36,135 bases of DNA from CAZJBS01 sp964544475 (GTDB lineage: Bacteria > CLD3 > SB21). The translations under genes and the position numbers were made by a program. The stretch lies in assembly GCA_964544475.1 (NCBI GenBank), contig CAZJBS010000029.1, forward strand, positions 1 through 36,135, given 5' to 3'. The notes beneath the pieces were generated by a model. The model worked only from the letters and a program-made list of their open reading frames with translations. It did not search any database and was not told the DNA's origin. Shown in pieces: positions 7,232 through 14,225 of this stretch. Positions within the stretch are counted from its first letter, which is position 1. Each line of letters opens with the position of its first letter.

Positions 7232-8026
7232 ATGTCGAGTGTACTGACGGGCAATCTCGCGTTTTTGGAAGTCATCAACATTGTAAAACTGCTCGTGTCG
7301 GACCACCGGACCGGCAAATTGATACTCCAGCGCGAAGACGAATCCGGCGAACTGTATGTCGAAGACGGGCGCGTGGTTCATGCGGCCACGTCCACGTTCA
7401 CCGGTGAACACGCCTTTCGTGATATCCTGATTTGGAATACAGGAAAATTCGCTTTTGAGCCGGATACGCGGGCCCCGCAGCGCAGTGTCGACAAAGACAC
7501 CGCCCAGTTGATATCGGAAGGCTCCCAGTTGTCCGAATCATGGCGCCGCGTGAGTACCCTGATACCCACCTTCAAAGTGCGATTCCGGAAGACGGATCGC
7601 GAACCGGCGCACGATGTCAAGCTCAAAGCCAAAGACTGGGAGATTCTGGACGTTTTTGCGGATCAGGAGATGTCGGTTTCGGACGTGGCAACGAAAGCCG
7701 GCCAGCGCGAAATCGACGTCGCGACCACCATGTACGACCTGATCGAAGCCGGTCTCCTGGAAGTGGGGAGCGCCGCGAAAGCCGTCAAGAAGGAGGCAGT
7801 CAATGACCGGTTCTTCAAGCAGGTTGAAAACGAATTGATCCAACTAATCGGTCCGGTGGCCTCCATCATCATTGACGATGTGGTCGAAGCCATGGGCGAA
7901 TCGCGAAGCGGCTTCCCGAAAGACAAAGTCGCCTCATTCGTCGAATCCGTGACCGGCGAAATTTATGATCCGGCCAAACAACTGACGTTTCAGCAGTTCA
8001 TGCTGAAACAGATCAAATCACTCTAG
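7232..8026 (+). CDS. DUF4388 domain protein with winged-helix-like middle and helical C-terminal domain
   Basis: 264 residues. Residues 1 to ~90 are a second DUF4388 domain (V-L-T-G-N-L-A-F-L-E-V-I-N-I-V-K-L-L, then G-E-L-Y-V-E-D-G-R-V-V-H-A-A-T). Residues ~120-180 (W-E-I-L-D-V-F-A-D-Q-E-M-S-V-S-D-V-A, V-A-T-T-M-Y-D-L-I-E-A-G-L-L-E-V) look like a winged helix. The last ~70 residues resemble the small C-terminal domain (DUF8082-like) often seen with DUF4388, starting near V-E-N-E-L-I-Q-L-I-G-P-V-A. It may act as an adaptor or DNA-binding output; I cannot decide which. A good Shine-Dalgarno (GGAGAGG) precedes the ATG. A 6-bp hairpin follows the stop. Confidence 0.75.
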   Translation: MSSVLTGNLAFLEVINIVKLLVSDHRTGKLILQREDESGELYVEDGRVVHAATSTFTGEHAFRDILIWNTGKFAFEPDTRAPQRSVDKDTAQLISEGSQLSESWRRVSTLIPTFKVRFRKTDREPAHDVKLKAKDWEILDVFADQEMSVSDVATKAGQREIDVATTMYDLIEAGLLEVGSAAKAVKKEAVNDRFFKQVENELIQLIGPVASIIIDDVVEAMGESRSGFPKDKVASFVESVTGEIYDPAKQLTFQQFMLKQIKSL

Positions 8027-8028
8027 AT

Positions 8029-8044
8029 ACCCGCCGTAGCGGGT
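8029..8044 (+). other. Short intercistronic hairpin
   Basis: ACCCGC-CGTA-GCGGGT is a perfect 6-bp stem with a 4-base loop. It sits 2 nt after the DUF4388-type stop and is followed by TCCTTT, a poor T-run. It could stabilise or partly attenuate the transcript ahead of the HAMP gene. Confidence 0.45.
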
Positions 8045-8063
8045 TCCTTTCCGGAGATGTGAC

Positions 8064-8840
8064 ATGGCAAAAGGACTGAGCCTCAGATGGAAAGTACCCA
8101 TTGTGATTGTGAGCGGCGCCCTCATCATTGGCGTCGGCCTCACCCTGCTGGTTATCAATCTCGTATCCGACTCGCTTAAGACCGAACTCACGGAGCGCGG
8201 CAAAGCCATTGCCACCACGTTGTCCAAACAGGTGGAACGGCCCCTTGTTGGCGATGACGAAGTGGACATCCAGAATCTGGTCGATATTTCGTCGCAATTC
8301 ACGGCCGTGAGTTACGTTTACATTTCCGACAAGAATCAGAAAATACCGGCTCAGAAATTCAAGATCGGATCGTACAATCAGCGGCGCGTCCTGGAAGAGG
8401 AGGTCATCACCTCGGCCAAGGAGAACTACAAAATCGATCTTACCCTGGTCCAGAACGTCAATGAAGCCGGTGAAACCGCCGACGTCGAGAATTATGAAAT
8501 ATCGACGCCCATCGGCGAAGGGGTTCTGGGATACGCCCATGTCGGGATGTCCCGCAAGTACATGGACGATATTATTCGCAGTACAGCCCTTCTCGTGGGA
8601 GGTGTCCTTGCTTTGGCATCCATTTTGGGCATGTTGGTTGCGCTTTACCTTTCCAACCGGGTGACAGGCCAGTTGCTCTACCTGACGACGGCGGCGGACA
8701 AGATCAGCATGGGCGATCTTGAAAGTATCGTCCGGGTGGAAGCCAGGGACGAGATTGGCGACCTGGCCCAGGCGATCGAACGCCTCAGGGAGAGCCTCAA
8801 AGCGGCCATCGAACGCCTGAAACGCAAGAAGATCACATGA
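8064..8840 (+). CDS. Membrane sensor protein with extracytoplasmic domain and HAMP, no output domain
   Basis: 258 residues. A membrane segment at ~12-32 (V-P-I-V-I-V-S-G-A-L-I-I-G-V-G-L) is followed by an outside domain of ~140 residues, a second membrane segment at ~173-195 (L-L-V-G-G-V-L-A-L-A-S-I-L-G-M-L) and a HAMP domain at ~196-248 (T-A-A-D-K-I-S-M-G-D-L-E, then D-E-I-G-D-L-A-Q-A-I-E-R-L). The protein ends about ten residues after HAMP, so there is no kinase, cyclase or methyl-accepting domain. The outside region, with a long helix and Y-V-Y-I-S-D strands, looks like a small CACHE-type sensor. By context it senses an external signal and passes it through HAMP to a soluble partner, perhaps one of the roadblock or DUF4388 proteins next to it. 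Confidence 0.82.
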   Translation: MAKGLSLRWKVPIVIVSGALIIGVGLTLLVINLVSDSLKTELTERGKAIATTLSKQVERPLVGDDEVDIQNLVDISSQFTAVSYVYISDKNQKIPAQKFKIGSYNQRRVLEEEVITSAKENYKIDLTLVQNVNEAGETADVENYEISTPIGEGVLGYAHVGMSRKYMDDIIRSTALLVGGVLALASILGMLVALYLSNRVTGQLLYLTTAADKISMGDLESIVRVEARDEIGDLAQAIERLRESLKAAIERLKRKKIT

Positions 8841-8856
8841 GCGGGCAAAAAAAACA

Positions 8857-8885
8857 TTGACACTCGACCAAAAATTATATACACT
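8857..8885 (+). promoter_or_regulatory. Sigma-70-type promoter for the roadblock/MglA pair
   Basis: TTGACA (8857-8862), 17 bp, TACACT (8880-8885). It lies 17 nt after the HAMP gene stop and would give a leader of about 110 nt before the ATG at 9001. The rest of this 160-bp gap shows no gene. Confidence 0.6.
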
Positions 8886-9000
8886 TACAAAGATTATTCC
8901 GAAAAAATCCACCAGCTGACACGATCGCTCCCATACTGCCTCGAACAGGCTTCGCTGAGCAAATTTTGAATATTCGTTAACATAAAAAAGGGAAACCATT

Positions 9001-9516
9001 ATGTTGCAGACGAAAAAACTGAAAGACGGAAGCAAGCAGATCATCCTTAATGGCAAGCAGTTTGAAGGGGTGACGAAAGTGCTATCCGAACTTGCTTCCA
9101 AGACCAAGGCGTCTGCCATTCTGTTTGCCGACATGAGCGGACAGTTGATCAGTCAACGGGGTAATACGGACAAGATGAATACGACCGTGCTGTCGGCGTT
9201 GGCGGCCAGCGATTTCGCCGCCACGGCCGAAATGGCCAAACTTGTCGGCGAAGATGCCAAATTCAAACTGTTGTTTCATGAAGGCGAAAAACGAAACGTG
9301 TACCTGTCCAATGTCGGCGACAATTTCTTCCTGGTCGTTGTTTTCGATACCAGCGTGACACTCGGGTTGATCCGAATCTACACGAAAAAAGCCATTCAAA
9401 ACCTCCTTGAAATTTTCGAGGATCAGGCTAATCAGACCGACGACAGTGCGAAGGACCTTATCGACTCCGAATTTGGCTCCCTGCTCGGTGACGCCCTGGA
9501 CGAGTCCTTCAAATAA
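9001..9516 (+). CDS. Roadblock/LC7 domain protein (MglB-like partner of the GTPase)
   Basis: 171 residues. The roadblock fold is clear over ~20-140: F-E-G-V-T-K-V-L-S-E-L-A, A-S-A-I-L-F-A-D-M-S-G-Q-L-I-S-Q-R-G, a helix rich in Ala (L-S-A-L-A-A-S-D-F-A-A-T-A-E-M-A), then L-L-F-H-E-G and V-Y-L-S-N-V-G-D-N-F-F-L-V-V-V-F-D. The C-terminal ~30 residues are acidic. It has its own promoter and is followed after 43 nt by the MglA-like GTPase. That is the classic mglB-mglA order, in which the roadblock protein acts as GTPase-activating protein or docking partner. Of the roadblock proteins in the block, this is the most likely direct partner of the GTPase. Confidence 0.87.
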   Translation: MLQTKKLKDGSKQIILNGKQFEGVTKVLSELASKTKASAILFADMSGQLISQRGNTDKMNTTVLSALAASDFAATAEMAKLVGEDAKFKLLFHEGEKRNVYLSNVGDNFFLVVVFDTSVTLGLIRIYTKKAIQNLLEIFEDQANQTDDSAKDLIDSEFGSLLGDALDESFK

Positions 9517-9559
9517 CCGCAGCTTGCTTACCAAAAACTAATACTTAAAGAGGCTCCTG

Positions 9560-10144
9560 ATGTTTATAAATTGGGCGTTGCAAGAGATTAACCTGAAAAT
9601 TGTCTACTACGGCCCGGGCATGAGCGGTAAGACGACCAATCTGGAGTACATCCATTCGAAAATGGATCCGTCACTGGCAGGAGAACTGGTATCGCTGAAA
9701 ACCAAAGAAGACCGAACGATCTTCTTCGACTTTTTGCAGCTGGAAGTCGGCCGGATCAAAGGCAAAAAGCCCAAGTTCAATCTGTACACCGTGCCCGGTC
9801 AGGTGTACTATGCGTCAAGCCGGAAAGTGATTCTGAATGGCGTGGACGGCATTGTGTTTGTGGCCGACTCGCAAAAACATCGCATGGACGGCAATATCGA
9901 AACGTTGCTGGACCTGGAAAACAACCTGCGCGAAGATGGGCACAGCCTTGATTCGTTTCCGTGGGTCGTTCAGTACAACAAACGCGACCTTCCAGATATC
10001 GAGACCATCGAAAATCTTCAGAAACGGCTGAACTATTTCAACGTGCCTTTCTACGAGGCGGTGGCCATCAAGGGCAACGGTGTGTTTGACACCCTGAAAG
10101 CGATCATCAACAAAGTCGTCGCCAACGTTCAGAAACAGCTCTGA
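9560..10144 (+). CDS. MglA-like small Ras-type GTPase
   Basis: 194 residues. P-loop G-P-G-M-S-G-K-T-T (18-26), switch region with D-R-T-I-F-F-D-F (51-58), a Thr in place of the usual G3 Asp in T-V-P-G-Q (77-81), and N-K-R-D (140-143) for guanine recognition. The T-V-P-G-Q form is the hallmark of bacterial MglA. MglA proteins bind and hydrolyse GTP and set cell polarity or drive gliding and pilus machinery, controlled by roadblock proteins of the MglB kind. Here the partner gene lies directly upstream and other possible regulators (receiver, DUF4388-roadblock, HAMP sensor) precede it. It is last in the block and is followed by a clear terminator. No pilus or motility gene is in the window, so the output is unknown. 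Confidence 0.93.
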   Translation: MFINWALQEINLKIVYYGPGMSGKTTNLEYIHSKMDPSLAGELVSLKTKEDRTIFFDFLQLEVGRIKGKKPKFNLYTVPGQVYYASSRKVILNGVDGIVFVADSQKHRMDGNIETLLDLENNLREDGHSLDSFPWVVQYNKRDLPDIETIENLQKRLNYFNVPFYEAVAIKGNGVFDTLKAIINKVVANVQKQL

Positions 10145-10168
10145 TTCGCCGGTACATTTGAAATGCGA

Positions 10169-10203
10169 AGCTCCTTGTCCATTCAGGGAGCTTTTTCTTT
10201 TTC
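10169..10203 (+). terminator. Rho-independent terminator after the GTPase gene
   Basis: AGCTCCTT (10169-10176) pairs with AGGGAGCT (10185-10192, one T-G pair) around an 8-base loop, followed by TTTTCTTTTTC. It closes the signalling block on the plus strand. Confidence 0.9.
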
Positions 10204-10396
10204 AGGGGTTCCCTGCACGCATCCGTGACGCTTCAACGGGGAGCGATTCCCGTTCGCGGTTGATGCATTTGAACTCGTAACGCCCCGACAATTGACCGTT
10301 ACCGCCAAGCTTCAGCGTCAGAACTTTCCCAGAACACAAGTCCGAGAAATGAAGTGTCACGGCGATGCTGTCCAACCGGACGTCGAATCTACGCAA
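10202..10396 (-). CDS. Small open reading frame of unknown reality
   Basis: A 64-codon minus-strand frame that can begin only at TTG. The frame upstream is closed by a TGA three codons earlier, and no Shine-Dalgarno is seen. The product has beta-strand-like stretches (S-I-A-V-T-L-H-F-S-D-L, K-V-L-T-L-K-L-G-G-N-G-Q-L-S-G-R-Y-E-F) but matches no family I know. It occupies much of the 455-bp gap between the GTPase terminator and the PFOR gene. It could be a remnant of a larger gene or chance. Confidence 0.2.
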   Translation of the reverse strand: MRRFDVRLDSIAVTLHFSDLCSGKVLTLKLGGNGQLSGRYEFKCINRERESLPVEASRMRAGNP

Positions 10397-10462
10397 GCCG
10401 AATCATGCCAGTCTCATTTGTTCGGACCGAACCGTCTTTCCTGTTTCAGGCGCATTTCAAAC

Positions 10463-10476
10463 ATGACGAGTGTCAT
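10463..10476. promoter_or_regulatory. FNR/CRP-like palindrome upstream of PFOR
   Basis: ATGAC-GAGT-GTCAT is a perfect 5-4-5 inverted repeat, the same spacing as FNR/DNR-type sites (TTGAT or TTGAC-N4-ATCAA or GTCAA). It is about 80 bp before the likely PFOR transcript start. No regulator of that family is encoded in the window. Confidence 0.35.
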
Positions 10477-10515
10477 TGTAGGAAATCGGACACGTCGGTA
10501 TATTGCCGTGTAAGG

Positions 10516-10545
10516 TCAACAAAGTCAATATTAACAACATATAAA
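10516..10545 (+). promoter_or_regulatory. Possible promoter for the PFOR operon
   Basis: TCAACA (10516-10521), 18 bp, TATAAA (10540-10545), in an AT-rich stretch that ends 55 nt before the ATG at 10600. The -35 element is weak, which would suit an activator-dependent promoter. Confidence 0.4.
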
Positions 10546-10599
10546 ACATGACATTACTAAGTTGTGGCGAAAGAGCATGTCGAGTCCGAAGGAGGCATC

Positions 10600-13500
10600 A
10601 TGAAGCGTGAAATGGTCACAGTTGATGGGAATGAGGCGGCGGCGTATGTGGCCCACAAGACCAATGAAGTCATTGCGATTTATCCGATCACGCCTTCCTC
10701 GGCTATGGGGGAATGGTCCGACGAATGGTCGTCATTTGGACGGAAGAACCTGTGGGGGACGGTACCGTCGGTGATTGAAATGCAAAGCGAAGGCGGGGCG
10801 GCCGGTGCGGTTCACGGGGCTCTGCAATCGGGCGCGCTGACCACAACTTTCACATCGTCGCAGGGGCTTCTGCTGATGATCCCGAACATGTTCAAGATTG
10901 CCGGCGAATTGACGTCCACCGTGTTTCATGTGGCCGCGCGTTCGGTCGCCACCCATGCGCTGTCGATCTACGGTGATCACTCCGACGTGATGGCGGTCCG
11001 TTCAACCGGTTGGGGCCAGCTGTCTTCGCATTCGGTCCAGGAAGTCATGGACATGGCCTTGATTGCACAGGCGGCCACGCTCGAAGCGCGTGTGCCCTTC
11101 ATCCACTTTTTCGACGGATTTCGCACGTCGCATGAAGTGATGAAGATCGAACAATTGACCGAGGATGATCTGCGCGCCATGATGGATGACGCCTTGATAC
11201 AGGCTCATCGACTCCGAGGCCTGTCGCCTGACCGGCCTTTCATGCGCGGTTCGGCCCAGAATCCCGATGTATTCTTTCAGGCGCGTGAAACGGTCAACCC
11301 GTACTACGCGGCCTGCCCGGCGATCATGCAAAAGGCCATGGACAAATTCGCATCGATTGTCGGCCGACCATACCACCTCTTCGACTACGTCGGACATCCG
11401 GAAGCCGACCGGGTCATCGTGGTGATGGGGTCCGGGGCGATGACCATTCAGGAAACGGTCAACCATTTGCTTCCCAAAGGCGAACGCGTCGGCCTCCTGA
11501 AAGTCCGTCTCTACAGACCCTTCGCCATGGAATATTTTCTCAAGGCCCTGCCAAAGTCGGTCAGGAAGATTGCCGTCCTTGATCGCTGCAAGGAACCCGG
11601 CGCCGGTGGCGAGCCTCTGTACATGGATGTCGTGACCGCTTTGAGCGAAGGTTTGTCGGAAGGTATTCTTCCCATGCCGTCGCTTCCGAAGGTGGTCGGC
11701 GGACGCTACGGCCTGTCTTCCAAGGAATTTACGCCCGCCATGGCCAAAGGTGTTTTCGACGAATTGGCCAAGGATCGTCCGAAGAATCACTTCACGGTTG
11801 GCATTCACGATGACGTTTCCCATGCCTCGATTGACTACGATCCGGCTTTCTCGACGGAGGAACGGGATGTTGTGCGCGCGTTGTTCTACGGACTTGGCGC
11901 GGACGGTACGGTAGGCGCAAACAAGAATTCCATCAAGATCATTGGCGAAGACACGGACAATTTCGCCCAGGGTTATTTTGTTTACGATTCGAAAAAATCA
12001 GGTTCGGTCACCATCTCGCATCTGCGTTTCGGCCCGCGCCAGATTGAGTCGCCGTACCTCGTCACCTCGGCCAATTTTGTCGCTTGCCATCAGCTGAGTT
12101 TCCTTGAGAAATATGACATGCTCAAGCCGGCCGTGGAAGGGGCCACCTTTCTGCTGAATACGCCATATGGGCCCGACGACGTATGGGATACGCTTCCGAA
12201 AACGATGCAGGAACAGATCATCCGGAAGAAACTGAAATTGTTTGTGATTGACGGTTACCGCGTCGCCAAGGAAACCGGCATGGGCGGACGTTTCAATACG
12301 ATCATGCAAACGTGTTTTTTTGCCATCTCGGGAGTGCTTCCCAGGGACAAGGCGATCGAGTCGATCAAGAATTCCATCAAGAAAACGTACGGCAAAAAAG
12401 GCGACGAGATCGTCCGGATGAATTTCAACGCCGTCGATCAAACCCTGGACAGTCTTTTCGAAGTGAAAATTCCAAAGGAGGCCACAAGCCGATTGGAGAT
12501 GGCGCCGGCCGTGTCGGCGGAAGCTCCCGCCTTCATCCGTGATGTCACCGCCAAAATCATTGCCGGTCTTGGCGACGACCTGCCCGTGAGCGCCATGCCG
12601 GTGGACGGAACTTTCCCGTCGGATACCGCACGGTGGGAGAAGAGAAATATCGCCCTCGAAATTCCCGTCTGGGACATGACGACCTGTATTCAATGCAACA
12701 AATGCGCGCTGGTTTGTCCCCATGCAGCGATCCGTGTCAAGGTGTATGACGGTGGCCGTCTGACCAACATGCCGGCCACGTTCAAGCACACGCCTTACAA
12801 AGGCAAGGAATATCCGGGACAGCAATACAGCATCCAGGTCGCTCCCGAAGATTGTACGGGTTGCGGTATGTGCGTGGACGTCTGTCCGGCCAAAAATAAA
12901 TCCGAAACCCGTTTGCGGGCCATCAACATGCAGCCGCAGGCGCCGTTGAGAGCGCAGGAACGTGAAAACTGGGATTTTTTCCTCAGCCTGCCGGAGGCGG
13001 ATCGAAAGCACGTGGCCATCAACACGGTCAAAGGGTCGCAATTTCTGCAGCCGCTGTTTGAATTTTCCGGAGCGTGTTCCGGCTGCGGGGAAACACCGTA
13101 TCTGAAATTGATTACACAACTGTTCGGTGATCGGGCCATCGTGGCCAACGCAACCGGATGTTCCTCCATTTATGGCGGCAACCTGCCGACGACACCGTGG
13201 GCAATCAACAAAGACGGCCGCGGACCGGCCTGGTCCAATTCTCTGTTTGAAGACAACGGCGAATTCGGCCTGGGTTTCCGTCTGTCCGCCGACAAACAAA
13301 CAGAGTATGCCAGGGAATTGCTCACGGCTCAACGTGAGGAAATCGGCGCGGAACTGACCGATGGACTGCTCCATGCGGCGCAACAGACCGAATCGGATAT
13401 CGAAGAGCAACGGCAACGCGTGAGCCGGCTCAAGGAGAGGTTGTCCAAAATCCATTCGGCCGAGGCCAGGCGGTTGCTGGCGATGGCCGATATGCTCGTT

Positions 13501-14190
13501 CGCAAGAGTGTCTGGATTGTCGGTGGCGACGGCTGGGCCTATGACATCGGTTTCGGAGGCCTGGACCACGTGCTGAACACCGGCCGCAATGTGAATATTC
13601 TGGTGTTGGACACTGAAGTGTACTCGAACACCGGCGGCCAGGCGTCCAAATCCACCAATCGCGGCGCCGTGGCCAAGTTTGCGGCGGCGGGCAAACGTAT
13701 GGCCAAGAAAGATCTCGGCATGCTGGCCATGAACTCCGGCCATGTCTACGTCGCCCAGGTCGCCATGGGTGCGAGCGATCAACAAACGATCAAAGCGTTT
13801 CTGGAAGCGGAAGCGTACGACGGTCCTTCTTTGATCATCGCCTACAGCCATTGTATTGCGCATGGTATCAACATGGGTCAGGGGATGCGGCAGCAGAAAC
13901 TGGCCGTGGACTGCGGACACTGGCCGCTTTACCGGTATAACCCCAATCTGGAATTGGAAGGCAAAAATCCGCTGATTCTGGATTCGAAGGCGCCCACGGT
14001 TTCGTTCAAAGAATACGCTTACAATGAAACGCGTTACAAAATGCTGACCAAGAGCGATCCTGACGTGGCCGACATGCTGGCCAGGCAGGCCCAGGATGAC
14101 ATCAACAAACGCTGGCACTATTACGAGCAGCTCGCGACACTGCATTATGGCGCGAATGGCAAAACGAAGAATCATATGGCCCATGAATAA
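10600..14190 (+). CDS. nifJ: Pyruvate:ferredoxin (flavodoxin) oxidoreductase, single-chain
   Basis: 1196 residues, the usual length of single-chain PFOR. It oxidatively decarboxylates pyruvate with CoA to acetyl-CoA and CO2 and reduces ferredoxin; the reverse reaction is also possible. The N-terminal domain begins T-V-D-G-N-E-A-A-A-Y-V-A and has I-Y-P-I-T-P-S-S. Two 4Fe-4S clusters are shown by C-I-Q-C-N-K-C-A-L-V-C-P (near 696) and C-T-G-C-G-M-C-V-D-V-C-P (near 752). The third cluster uses C-S-G-C-G-E (near 826) with later Cys. The thiamine site is at G-D-G-W-A-Y-D-I-G (near 975) and Y-S-N-T-G-G-Q. ATG 10600 follows a strong Shine-Dalgarno (GAAGGAGGCATC). The dihydroorotate dehydrogenase-like gene follows after 35 nt in the same operon. 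Confidence 0.97.
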   Translation: MKREMVTVDGNEAAAYVAHKTNEVIAIYPITPSSAMGEWSDEWSSFGRKNLWGTVPSVIEMQSEGGAAGAVHGALQSGALTTTFTSSQGLLLMIPNMFKIAGELTSTVFHVAARSVATHALSIYGDHSDVMAVRSTGWGQLSSHSVQEVMDMALIAQAATLEARVPFIHFFDGFRTSHEVMKIEQLTEDDLRAMMDDALIQAHRLRGLSPDRPFMRGSAQNPDVFFQARETVNPYYAACPAIMQKAMDKFASIVGRPYHLFDYVGHPEADRVIVVMGSGAMTIQETVNHLLPKGERVGLLKVRLYRPFAMEYFLKALPKSVRKIAVLDRCKEPGAGGEPLYMDVVTALSEGLSEGILPMPSLPKVVGGRYGLSSKEFTPAMAKGVFDELAKDRPKNHFTVGIHDDVSHASIDYDPAFSTEERDVVRALFYGLGADGTVGANKNSIKIIGEDTDNFAQGYFVYDSKKSGSVTISHLRFGPRQIESPYLVTSANFVACHQLSFLEKYDMLKPAVEGATFLLNTPYGPDDVWDTLPKTMQEQIIRKKLKLFVIDGYRVAKETGMGGRFNTIMQTCFFAISGVLPRDKAIESIKNSIKKTYGKKGDEIVRMNFNAVDQTLDSLFEVKIPKEATSRLEMAPAVSAEAPAFIRDVTAKIIAGLGDDLPVSAMPVDGTFPSDTARWEKRNIALEIPVWDMTTCIQCNKCALVCPHAAIRVKVYDGGRLTNMPATFKHTPYKGKEYPGQQYSIQVAPEDCTGCGMCVDVCPAKNKSETRLRAINMQPQAPLRAQERENWDFFLSLPEADRKHVAINTVKGSQFLQPLFEFSGACSGCGETPYLKLITQLFGDRAIVANATGCSSIYGGNLPTTPWAINKDGRGPAWSNSLFEDNGEFGLGFRLSADKQTEYARELLTAQREEIGAELTDGLLHAAQQTESDIEEQRQRVSRLKERLSKIHSAEARRLLAMADMLVRKSVWIVGGDGWAYDIGFGGLDHVLNTGRNVNILVLDTEVYSNTGGQASKSTNRGAVAKFAAAGKRMAKKDLGMLAMNSGHVYVAQVAMGASDQQTIKAFLEAEAYDGPSLIIAYSHCIAHGINMGQGMRQQKLAVDCGHWPLYRYNPNLELEGKNPLILDSKAPTVSFKEYAYNETRYKMLTKSDPDVADMLARQAQDDINKRWHYYEQLATLHYGANGKTKNHMAHE

Positions 14191-14225
14191 ACAAACCAAC
14201 GTACATCAGACCAAAGGTGAGTGAA

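Noticed and set aside
10292..10513. Plus-strand 73-codon frame in the PFOR upstream gap
   Set aside because: No ribosome-binding site, it overlaps the likely regulatory sites, and the product has no domain-like pattern.
11998..14199. A 733-codon open frame antisense to the PFOR gene
   Set aside because: PFOR is certain on the plus strand. The antisense product has no recognisable domain and is a codon-bias shadow of a GC-rich gene.
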